From NCBI GenBank assembly GCA_035555315.1, contig DATMGU010000049.1:1-13758 (forward strand): a DNA stretch of 13,758 nucleotides. The letters run 5' to 3'. Positions 7,192 to 13,277 of the stretch are shown in pieces. The notes beneath the pieces were generated by a model. The model was not told the origin of the DNA. It was given only the letters and a program-made list of their open reading frames with translations, and made no database searches. The position numbers were made by a program, and so were the translations under genes. The DNA is from DATMGU01 sp035555315 (lineage in GTDB: Bacteria; Pseudomonadota; Alphaproteobacteria; ATCC43930; CGMCC-115725). Each line of letters begins with the position of its first letter. Position 1 is the first letter of the stretch.

Positions 7192-7371
7192 TCACCGAGG
7201 AATAGGCGGCGGCGCATCGAAGTTACCAGCGGCGATCTCAAGCAACCATGCCCGTACTTCGGAATGAGGAACGGAGCGGCTATCGGCTCTCGCCTCGGCA
7301 ACCGCCACGGCCAGGGCGGCAAGCTCGGCCTCGTCGTCGTCGATATCGGGCAGGGGCACGGGGTTGCTCAT
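7192..7371 (-). CDS. ParD/RelB-like antitoxin of a broken toxin-antitoxin pair
   Basis: A 59-residue acidic protein starting MSNPVPLPDIDDDEAEL and ending with SVPHSEVRAWLLEIAAGNF and a Pro-rich tail. The VPHSEVRAWL helix resembles the 'VxHExVxAWL' C-terminal helix of many small antitoxins whose partner is a ParE/RelE toxin, and such a toxin remnant follows at once. The ATG at 7371 is my choice. A GTG/ATG-type start further up (to 7446) would add 25 residues that read through an inverted repeat. No clear Shine-Dalgarno sequence is seen. The gene looks intact although its toxin is not, so it may be an orphan antitoxin. Assignment rests on context plus this one helix, so it is moderately certain. 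Confidence 0.6.
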   Translation of the reverse strand: MSNPVPLPDIDDDEAELAALAVAVAEARADSRSVPHSEVRAWLLEIAAGNFDAPPPIPR

Positions 7372-7384
7372 GGAATTAAGATGG

Positions 7385-7402
7385 CATCGGCTCCGGCCGA
7401 TG
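7385..7402. promoter_or_regulatory. Palindrome upstream of the antitoxin gene, possible TA operator
   Basis: CATCGGC (7385-7391) and GCCGATG (7396-7402) form a perfect 7-bp dyad around TCCG. It lies 13 bp upstream of the antitoxin start codon, where type II antitoxins usually bind to repress their own operon. Position and symmetry are seen; the role is inferred. Confidence 0.4.
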
Positions 7403-7465
7403 TCGAGGGGCGCGGGATTGGCAAGCCGAGCAAAGGGGCACTCCACAACAGTCGGAATACCGGGA

Positions 7466-7486
7466 TGTGGACTGTGTTCCTATAAT
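7466..7486 (-). repeat. Possible second inverted relic of the RAYT leader
   Basis: On the minus strand this reads ATTATAGGAACACAGTCCACA. TAGGAACACAGT (7471-7482) matches TAGGGACACAGT of copy A at 11 of 12 bases. The perfect TATAAT at 7481-7486 on the plus strand, which looks like a -10 box for the TfoX gene, is part of this relic. Confidence 0.3.
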
Positions 7487-7543
7487 TCCACCAGGGGCCG
7501 TTCGGGTCCTTATATTTCGCCACCTCGCCAGGGACGCACGCGG

Positions 7544-7867
7544 ATGAACAACACCGATATCGAGGAGATGTTTTCGGCACTCGGGCACGTGACGATCAAG
7601 CGCATGTTCGGCGGCAAGGGCGTCTATCACGGCGGACGCATCGTCGCGGTCGAGTTCCACGACGAGATGCTGCTGAAGGCGGACGACATCAGCGCACCGG
7701 AATTCGAAGCGGCGGGCGCCCGGCGCTGGGCCTATGAAGGCAAGAAGGGCAAACCGGTCTACATGCCCTATTGGTCGATCCCCGACGATGCCTTCGACGA
7801 TCCCGACATCATGGCCCGCTGGGTGCGGCTGGCCTATGAGGCCGCCCTCCGGGCAGCCTCTGCTTAA
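7544..7867 (+). CDS. TfoX N-terminal domain protein
   Basis: A 107-residue protein consisting of just the TfoX/Sxy N-terminal domain: an initial helix (DIEEMFSALGHVTIKRMFGG), then GKGVYHGGRIVAVEFHDEM and LKADDISAPEFEAAGARRW, and the family's typical end PVYMPYWSIPDDAFDDPDIM. In gammaproteobacteria Sxy/TfoX switches on competence genes with CRP. Stand-alone N-domain proteins are widespread in alphaproteobacteria and their role is unknown, so I assign none. The ATG at 7544 follows AGGGA (about 7529-7533). Long in-frame extension upstream is not protein-like. A perfect TATAAT lies at 7481 but without a matching -35. It is convergent with the hydrolase. Confidence 0.88.
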   Translation: MNNTDIEEMFSALGHVTIKRMFGGKGVYHGGRIVAVEFHDEMLLKADDISAPEFEAAGARRWAYEGKKGKPVYMPYWSIPDDAFDDPDIMARWVRLAYEAALRAASA

Positions 7868-7888
7868 CGGTATCAACTGGTGGATAAG

Positions 7889-7928
7889 GTCAACGGCGGC
7901 GCCGTGATTGGTTGCCCGCCCTGTTGAC
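7889..7928. terminator. Possible bidirectional terminator hairpin between TfoX-like gene and hydrolase
   Basis: GTCAACGGCGG (7889-7899) pairs with CCGCC-CT-GTTGAC (7916-7928), giving 11 base pairs with a two-base bulge and a 16-base loop. It fills the 66-bp gap between two convergent genes. No T-run is present on either side. Confidence 0.35.
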
Positions 7929-7933
7929 GGCGG

Positions 7934-8857
7934 TCAGGGCAGGGCCGCGACGAACGCGTCCAGCTCGGCATTGAAGCGGGCCGGATCCTCGGCAAAGGTC
8001 GAGTGGCCGCTCCCGGCATAAAGCGAATACCGGGACTCCGGGATCAGCGAGTGCGTGAAGGCGCCGATGGCTTGCGGCACCACCCGGTCCTTGTCGCCCT
8101 GCACCACAAGCGTGGGCACGCGGATCGATTTCAGCGCCTCGACATAGGCCAACGGGCGCCTGGCGAGTTGCCGTCGGACGTAGAGCGGCGTCTGCATGCT
8201 CGCCAGGGTGAGCGCGTCGGCCTCGTCCGGCGGGGGCGGCGTCTCGAAGCCGGCAAGCAGGAATTGCCGCGTTCCCTTCATGAAGATCATCGGATCCTCG
8301 CTGGCGAGATTCCGGCTGGCCTCCACCACCACCGGGTCGGGCTGTTCTCCGGGCAAGGCGGAGGTGGAGCGAGCGCCGACATAGACCAGCCCGCCCAACC
8401 GGGCATCGCCATTGGCGACCAGATAGTCGTTGATCACGCGCGCGCCGTAGGACCAGCTGACGACGACGGGCTTGGTCAGCTTCAACGTATCGAACAGGCT
8501 GGACAGGTCGTTCGCCCAGCGCTGTCCCTCGCGATAGTATTCCACGCCGTCGGGCTTGTCCGAGGCGCCCTGCCCGCGCAGATCGATCGCGATCAGCCGA
8601 TAGCGGGCGGCGAGGGCGGGGTCCGACACCTGATGCGACCAGGAGAGCGCCGACTGGTAGCTGCCATGCACGAAGACGATCGGTCGACCGTCCGGACTGC
8701 CCCATTCATAAGCGATGAACGTCACGCCGTCCGGCGACCGGACCGGGACGACATGGGTGGCGGGCACCGGCGAAAACGCCGCGGCCGCGCCCGGCAAAGC
8801 CAGCACGCCGAGCCCGACCACCATGGCGGCGGCGACACTCCTCAACGACCGCGCCAT
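7934..8857 (-). CDS. Alpha/beta hydrolase with N-terminal signal peptide
   Basis: A 307-residue serine hydrolase, probably exported to the periplasm. The N-terminus MARSLRSVAAAMVVGLGVLA followed by LPGAAAAFS is a classic Sec signal with an AxA-type cleavage site near residue 28. The fold markers are the oxyanion-hole HGS (His64), IDLRGQGASDKP, the nucleophile elbow VSWSYGA with Ser136, the acid in VQGDKDRVVP (Asp257) and the catalytic His in GSGHSTFAEDPARF (His285). The elbow has Ser where Gly is usual (S-x-S-x-G); small residues are tolerated there. The ATG at 8857 has GGGAGA ahead of it. The frame stays open to 9004, but that extension reads through the repeat at 8987-9051 and hides the signal peptide. 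Substrate is unknown; ester or haloperoxidase-like activity is possible. Confidence 0.88.
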   Translation of the reverse strand: MARSLRSVAAAMVVGLGVLALPGAAAAFSPVPATHVVPVRSPDGVTFIAYEWGSPDGRPIVFVHGSYQSALSWSHQVSDPALAARYRLIAIDLRGQGASDKPDGVEYYREGQRWANDLSSLFDTLKLTKPVVVSWSYGARVINDYLVANGDARLGGLVYVGARSTSALPGEQPDPVVVEASRNLASEDPMIFMKGTRQFLLAGFETPPPPDEADALTLASMQTPLYVRRQLARRPLAYVEALKSIRVPTLVVQGDKDRVVPQAIGAFTHSLIPESRYSLYAGSGHSTFAEDPARFNAELDAFVAALP

Positions 8858-8986
8858 GATAATCTCCCGTTCGACACCGCCGACGCGACCATAGAAGCGC
8901 CGGGGCCATTCCGAAAGCGGCTCGGCAAGCAACGGCGAAGCCGACGTTGGGGCGGGGTATCGACGCGGCGCCTCTCGTACGATGAA

Positions 8987-9051
8987 CTTTTTATTGGGGG
9001 ACACAGTATATATTTGACATCGACGTGCCCCCCTCAGTGAGTCTCTATCCA
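8987..9051 (+). repeat. RAYT leader repeat, copy B (solo, without transposase)
   Basis: ACTTTTTATTGG, GGGACACAGTA, ATTTGACA, GCCCC and AGTCTC occur in the same order and orientation as in 6222-6280, but no transposase follows. The homology stops where the ATG would be (CCATGG in copy A, CCAGCC here). The stop codon of the AT-rich gene on the minus strand (9034-9036) lies inside this copy. Confidence 0.75.
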
Positions 9052-9426
9052 GCCAGGTTTAAATTTCACGCCAAGGCAGGTACTGCGCGGCATGTGAAAT
9101 GGCACAAAAGGGAGAGAAGGATTATTTTTATCACCCTGGAAGAGTATGCGGAGTTTAATTTCAGCTTCTTGTTTTTCAATATCAGCGAAATATCGCCTGC
9201 GGAATGAGGCTGCCCCCGCGGACATTTTGCTGCGTAGACCGAAATTATCTACCATCACGTGAAAATCGTTTCCGTCTTGATTGAATTCATATGAGACTTC
9301 GAACCAAAATTGGTCACCTTCCGCCTCTATAACAAATATTTCCACGGGGGAATCATCTACTCCCCTTACGGTTCCGTCGAACTTGATCATAGCGTTATCA
9401 AACAAGTTACCTAATCTGCTCATCAC
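9034..9426 (-). CDS. Hypothetical protein, AT-rich orphan gene
   Basis: A 130-residue soluble, mildly acidic protein that I do not recognise. It is rich in Phe, Asp and Asn, with a beta-rich look (FVIEAEGDQFWFEVSYEF) and a helix near FADIEKQEAEIKLR. There is no signal peptide or membrane segment. By hand count 9061-9420 has 158 G+C of 360 (44%), far below the neighbouring genes. That and the codons used (ATA, TTA, AAT, GAA) point to recent transfer. The start is GTG 9426 or the adjacent ATG 9423, with GAGGG about 12 bases upstream. The last residues (GWIETH) are encoded inside repeat copy B, so the natural C-terminus may have been cut by that insertion. It lies 13 bp downstream of the Gly/Asp/Ser-repeat ORF, suggesting co-transcription; a cognate immunity role is possible but unproven. 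Confidence 0.6.
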   Translation of the reverse strand: MMSRLGNLFDNAMIKFDGTVRGVDDSPVEIFVIEAEGDQFWFEVSYEFNQDGNDFHVMVDNFGLRSKMSAGAASFRRRYFADIEKQEAEIKLRILFQGDKNNPSLPFVPFHMPRSTCLGVKFKPGWIETH

Positions 9427-9439
9427 TGCGTTCTTTCCC

Positions 9440-9769
9440 TCAAATGTCGGATGTCACGCCCTCGGCTGTACCAGCCGCTTCGCTGGTACCATAAATGGTT
9501 GCCATGGAGCCGTTCGCACAAAGACCGATGGCATCAGTCGATCCGAATACCGCTTCGCCGACACCACAGATCCCGACCGAGTTGCCCGAGATGTCAAACA
9601 CCGCGCTATCCCCGGATCCGGTCACCGTTGCGTCAGCCTCGGCCACGCCGAGGGGGGAAATCACCGTATCGTCGTCGTCGCCAGCGATGGAGGCAGCAGA
9701 ACTGCTGGTGAGCTTGTCCAGCCAGCTCCGCCGGTATTCCGCCTCGGTCGGCTGACAGGGACCCGACAA
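9440..9769 (-). CDS. Gly/Asp/Ser-rich repeat protein or fragment
   Basis: This is a 109-residue frame with a TTG start at 9769. The frame stays open back to a TAG at 9824-9826 without an ATG or GTG. Residues 1-25 (TEAEYRRSWLDKL and so on) look like a normal helix. After an Asp run (GDDDDT) the rest is low-complexity, with repeats of 8-10 residues such as VTGSGDSAVF, DISGNSVGI, GVGEAVFG and CANGSMATIYG, as in parallel beta-helix or beta-roll secreted proteins. It contains two Cys and no GGxGxDxxx calcium nonapeptide, so it is not a standard RTX repeat. The lack of a good start suggests the 3' end of a once longer gene. It is directly upstream of the AT-rich orphan gene on the same strand. I do not recognise the family. 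Confidence 0.4.
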   Translation of the reverse strand: MSGPCQPTEAEYRRSWLDKLTSSSAASIAGDDDDTVISPLGVAEADATVTGSGDSAVFDISGNSVGICGVGEAVFGSTDAIGLCANGSMATIYGTSEAAGTAEGVTSDI

Positions 9770-9777
9770 CTTGTCGG
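9763..9777. repeat. Perfect 15-bp palindrome at the start of the repeat ORF
   Basis: CCGACAA, C, TTGTCGG: seven bases on each side mirror exactly. It overlaps the TTG start codon of the minus-strand repeat ORF. It could be an operator, a small hairpin over the translation start or a recombination scar. Confidence 0.4.
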
Positions 9778-9909
9778 ATAAGTGTTCCTGTGGACGGCCG
9801 CTCCCAACATTGTACCGATCGCTCTAGCACCATTTCGCTGGAATGCCGCTTCTTGCCACACCTTGCCCAGCGCGTCCTTGAAAGCGCCCGTCCTCATTTT
9901 TTAGATCGA

Positions 9910-10506
9910 TCATTTCGCACCCGTAAAATGCCCATGCAACACTACGCGTCCTTCCCTCGGGTCCATGCCGCCGGTGATCTGCCGCACCGCATGCGGGATG
10001 CGATCGTCGAAGATGAGGAGTTGGTTGAACTCGGCCGGGATCGTCTCGAAGAAGGGTTGGCCCGCCATCGCCCGCCCACCGGCGAGCGAGGCCGAATAGG
10101 CGGTGGGCCGCATCAACAGGGTCTCACCACCGGTGAAACTGCGCTGCGCCCATCTGGTCAGGGAATAGACATAGCCATAGCTGCCGTTGAGCGCGTCGTT
10201 ATGGAGTTCCTGGCGGCAGCCATTGATGTAGAGCGAGAGAATGGGCGCGACGGCGTGCAGCCCAGTGTGGCATGGCCCCAGGCCGTCAATCGGGCCATGA
10301 GGGCAGCGAGCAGCGGGGCGGGAGTTATCCCGCGTTCCAGGCTTGAGTACAGCAGGCGATGGAGGGAATGTGAGGACCTGAGAGGTGCGCTCACCGAACA
10401 GGATGCGGCGGTATTCCGATTCGGGTCTCGTTCCTGCCTCGAAAAATGCGATGCGCTCAAATCCACCCCCTATACCTCGGCGAACGACGGTTCCGACGAT
10501 GCAACC
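9910..10506 (-). pseudogene. Decayed 2-oxoglutarate/Fe(II)-dependent oxygenase
   Basis: One minus-strand frame is open from a TAA at 10507-10509 to the TGA at 9910-9912, about 198 codons, but has no ATG, GTG or TTG before codon 10114-10116. Its second half is clear oxygenase sequence: SLYINGCRQELHNDALNGSY with the iron-binding His-x-Asp, YVYSLTRW, FTGGETLLM, then FNQLLIFDDRIPHAVRQI (second iron His and nearby Arg) and MDPREGRVVLHGHF. The middle (about 10265-10380) does not look like protein in this frame. The frame one base over reads LHRLLYSSLERG and LLAALMARLTAWGHATLG, a natural helix leading into LHAVAPILSLYING. I infer two compensating frameshifts, loss of the start and hence a pseudogene. 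The substrate is unknown. Confidence 0.6.
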
Positions 10507-10509
10507 TTA

Positions 10510-10811
10510 ACGGGATGTATCGATCGGGAAAGGTCTATCTTCCGACGATCTGGTGCCCTTCGCGGCCCGGCGTCCTGGCAATCCTTCGCCGCGTTTCGAT
10601 GGACGGTTTGGAAGTCACGGGTTGGCATGATCGCATCGGCCGGCATCGCCCCCGTCGCCCGGCTTGGCATGGCGGTCGATACCTCGTACGATCCGCGGCG
10701 ATTATGTCCGTTTTCGCAGGATATTCATGACTGGATCGGCCTTCGGGCGCCCGCGTGGCACGGGGCGCCCGAAGGGCGTCGCGTGCTCGGTCCGGGGATC
10801 GTGAGGGGGCC
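10510..10811. other. Intergenic region upstream of the PAS kinase
   Basis: This is about 300 bp between the decayed oxygenase and the kinase. Open frames exist on both strands but none has a recognisable domain or a ribosome binding site, and I regard them as chance. The clear elements are the perfect hairpin at 10741-10774 and the GAGGGGG ribosome binding site at 10803-10809 for the kinase. No convincing promoter was seen. Confidence 0.5.
10741..10774 (+). promoter_or_regulatory. Perfect 12-bp-stem hairpin upstream of the PAS kinase
   Basis: CTTCGGGCGCCC (10741-10752) is exactly complementary to GGGCGCCCGAAG (10763-10774) around a 10-base spacer, itself partly self-complementary (CGTG/CACG). 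It ends 37 bp upstream of the kinase ATG, so it is in the leader RNA or the promoter. There is no T-run after it. It may be an attenuator or operator, or a REP-like palindrome. Confidence 0.6.
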
Positions 10812-13277
10812 ATGTCCGGCGCCACGCTGACCGCGATCGCCCTTGTCTGCGTCATCCTCGTGGTCCTTGCCGGGCTGCTCGTCAGGGCGCGGCGGCGCTA
10901 CGTCGCGCTCGCCCGGACGGCGGCGTTGCTCGCGGCGGCGCAGGAAGGGGCCGGTGCCGCGTGCTATCACCTATCCGCCGATGGCGGACACCGCCTCGGC
11001 GCGGGCGACGCGGCGGGATGGCCGGACAAGCTCGGCACGATCATCGACTGCCTGCACGATCGCGACAAGGTGACGCTGAGCGAGGCCATCGCCCAGCTGA
11101 CCGCGACCGGCGCCGGGTTCGATCTCAAGCTGTCGCGCGGCGCCATGCCGATCGCCGCCACCGGCCGCCGGGTCGGCGCATCCGACCAGGGTGGCGCATC
11201 CGATCTGGTCTGGCTCTCCGATATCGCGGCCGCGACCAAGCTGGAGGCCGATCATCTATCGGCGCAGCAAACCGCCGCGCGGCTGACCTGTATCCTCAAT
11301 CAATTGCCGGTCCCGGTATGGTGGCGGGCCCATGATCTCGGCCTGGCCGGCGGCAACCTGGCCTATGCCCGCTCCGTCGATACCGATCTGGAACAGGCGC
11401 TGCGGGAAGGACGGGAATTCGTCGCCGGCCCGGACGGCCATGCCGGCCGCGACCAGGCGGCGCGCGCGGAACTCAGCCCAGATCCGGTGATGGAGGAGCA
11501 TTTCGTCGTCGTCGACGGTTCCCGGCGCGCGGTGACGGTGACCGAGATGCCGCTCTCGGATAATTCCGGCTATCTCGGCTTCGCCATCGACCGCACCGAT
11601 GCGCGGGAGGCCGAGGCCGAGTTGTCGCGCCATGTCCTAGCCCATGCGGAAGTGCTCGAAGACGTCGCGACCGCGATCGCGATCTACGGCCCGGACATGA
11701 AGCTGAAGTTCTTCAACACCGCCTTCGCCATGCTGTGGCAGTTGGAGCCGTCCTGGCTGGTCACCGAACCCACCCTGGGCGAGGTGCTGGAAACCCTGCG
11801 CGAATATCGGCGGTTGCCCGAGCATGCGGATTTCCGCAAGTTCAAGACCCAGCAGCAGGCGTTGTTCACCTCGCTGGTCGACCCGCAGGAAGAGCTGCTG
11901 CACCTGCCGGATGAGCGCACCCTGCGGCTGACCATCAATCACCACCCGTTCGGCGGCCTGACCTTCACCTATGAGGACGTCACCGACAAGCTCGCCCTGG
12001 AGCGGTCCTACAACACGCTGATCGAGGTGCAGCGCGAAACCCTCGACAATTTGTTCGAGGGCATCGCCGTGTTCGGCAGCGACGGTCGGCTGCTGCTGTC
12101 CAACCCGGCCTATGGCAAGATCTGGAATCTGTCGCCGGGCGATCTGGAAAACCGGCCGCATATCGCCCTGCTGGTCGAAAAGGCTCGATCGCTCTATGGC
12201 GACGAAGGGGATTGGGAGGGCGCCAAGGCGCGGATCATCGCGCGGGTCACCAGCCATACCGCCGCCACCGGCCGGATGGAGCGCGGCGACGGGTCGGTGC
12301 TGGAAGCCGCGTCGCTCCCGCTACCCGACGGCAATGTGCTGCAAAGCTATCTGGACGTGACCGACAGTTTCCGCGTCGAGCGCGCGCTGCTCGAACGGAA
12401 CGACGCGCTGGAGACGGCGGCCCGGCTGAAAAGCGAATTCATCGCCAATGTCTCCTACGAGCTGCGGACCCCGCTGAACGCGATCATCGGCTTCGCCGAG
12501 ATCCTGACGAACCAGTATTTCGGCGAGTTGAACCCGCGTCAGTTGGACTATTCCCGCGGCATCCTGGACAGTTCGCAGCGCCTGCTGTCGCTGATCAACG
12601 ACATCCTGGACCTCGCGACGATCGAAGCCGGCTACATGACGCTGGAGGTCGATATCGTCGACGTCCACACCCTGATGGCCAATGTCCTGGCGCTGACCCG
12701 GGAGCGGGCGCGCCGGCTGGACATGGTGCTGAGCTTCGACTGCCCGACCGATCTGGGCACCTTCCCGATCGACGAGCGGCGCATCAAGCAGGCGATGTTC
12801 AATCTGGTTTCCAACGCCATCAAGTTCACGCCGACCGGCGGCGCCATCACCCTGTCCGCGCGCCGGGTCGGCAACGAGATGGCGTTGACGGTCGCCGATA
12901 CCGGGGTCGGCATCGCGGCCGAGCATCATGGCCGCGTGTTCGAGATGTTCGAGCGGGGCAATCCACAAGCGCGGCTCGCCGGTGCCGGCCTCGGCCTGTC
13001 ACTGGTCAAGAGCTTCGTCGAATTGCATGGCGGCCGGGTCGAATTGTCCAGCGAAGCCGGCGAAGGCACGCGGGTGACCTGCTATCTGCCGATGGCCGAG
13101 GCCCAGATCGGCACCACGGCGGCGGCGGACGAGACGGCGACGGCGACCGAGGCCGATGCGCTCAGTGCCCCGGAACCCCCTTCGTCGTCGAATATTCGAA
13201 GTGCAGCGCCTCGCCGGGAAAGATCAGCGGATGGATCGCGTGCGCCGCGTGCGCCGCTTCGGCGAACCCGGTCATGA
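10812..13277 (+). CDS. Multi-PAS histidine-kinase-like protein with Tyr in place of the phosphorylated His
   Basis: An 821-residue protein, inner-membrane anchored by one helix (residues about 5-26, LTAIALVCVILVVLAGLL) with a cytoplasmic body. PAS-like modules start near residues 50, 160 (ILNQLPVPVWW), 281 (VLEDVATAIAIYGPD) and 410 (TLDNLFEGIAVFGSDG). The kinase core begins LKSEFIANVS-Y-ELRTPLNAII: residue 549 is Tyr (codon TAC, 12456-12458) where HisKA domains have the phospho-acceptor His. The ATPase domain is complete: N-box FNLVSNAIKF (Asn668), G1 VADTGVGI (Asp696), F-box FEMF, G2 AGAGLGLSL. The ATG follows GAGGGGG. As I recall, such PAS kinases often sit beside ahcY in alphaproteobacteria. 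The last 60 or so residues are Ala/Thr- then Arg-rich and run antisense through the end of the next gene. It may act as a non-phosphorylating sensor or use another acceptor. Confidence 0.88.
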   Translation: MSGATLTAIALVCVILVVLAGLLVRARRRYVALARTAALLAAAQEGAGAACYHLSADGGHRLGAGDAAGWPDKLGTIIDCLHDRDKVTLSEAIAQLTATGAGFDLKLSRGAMPIAATGRRVGASDQGGASDLVWLSDIAAATKLEADHLSAQQTAARLTCILNQLPVPVWWRAHDLGLAGGNLAYARSVDTDLEQALREGREFVAGPDGHAGRDQAARAELSPDPVMEEHFVVVDGSRRAVTVTEMPLSDNSGYLGFAIDRTDAREAEAELSRHVLAHAEVLEDVATAIAIYGPDMKLKFFNTAFAMLWQLEPSWLVTEPTLGEVLETLREYRRLPEHADFRKFKTQQQALFTSLVDPQEELLHLPDERTLRLTINHHPFGGLTFTYEDVTDKLALERSYNTLIEVQRETLDNLFEGIAVFGSDGRLLLSNPAYGKIWNLSPGDLENRPHIALLVEKARSLYGDEGDWEGAKARIIARVTSHTAATGRMERGDGSVLEAASLPLPDGNVLQSYLDVTDSFRVERALLERNDALETAARLKSEFIANVSYELRTPLNAIIGFAEILTNQYFGELNPRQLDYSRGILDSSQRLLSLINDILDLATIEAGYMTLEVDIVDVHTLMANVLALTRERARRLDMVLSFDCPTDLGTFPIDERRIKQAMFNLVSNAIKFTPTGGAITLSARRVGNEMALTVADTGVGIAAEHHGRVFEMFERGNPQARLAGAGLGLSLVKSFVELHGGRVELSSEAGEGTRVTCYLPMAEAQIGTTAAADETATATEADALSAPEPPSSSNIRSAAPRRERSADGSRAPRAPLRRTRS

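Noticed and set aside
7481..7486. TATAAT as the -10 of a promoter for the TfoX-domain gene
   Set aside because: There is no matching -35 at 16-18 bases, and the motif is part of a probable repeat relic; left uncalled.
8858..9004. N-terminal extension of the hydrolase to 9004
   Set aside because: It translates through the RAYT leader repeat and would bury the signal peptide that starts at 8857.
8003..9040. A 345-codon plus-strand open frame
   Set aside because: It is antisense to the alpha/beta hydrolase, which has a full catalytic triad and signal peptide.
9661..9897. Minus-strand ORF starting MRTGAFKDALGKVW
   Set aside because: It begins plausibly but continues in the wrong frame for the repeat ORF, has no ribosome binding site and matches nothing I know. 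It could be the true start of the repeat gene after a frameshift, but I cannot show it.
9790..10830. A 346-codon plus-strand open frame across the island
   Set aside because: It is antisense to the oxygenase pseudogene, has no recognisable domain or ribosome binding site, and has the His/Arg/Gly-rich look of a shadow frame.
11637..12257. A 206-codon minus-strand open frame
   Set aside because: It is antisense to the PAS modules of the kinase and has no homology of its own that I recognise.
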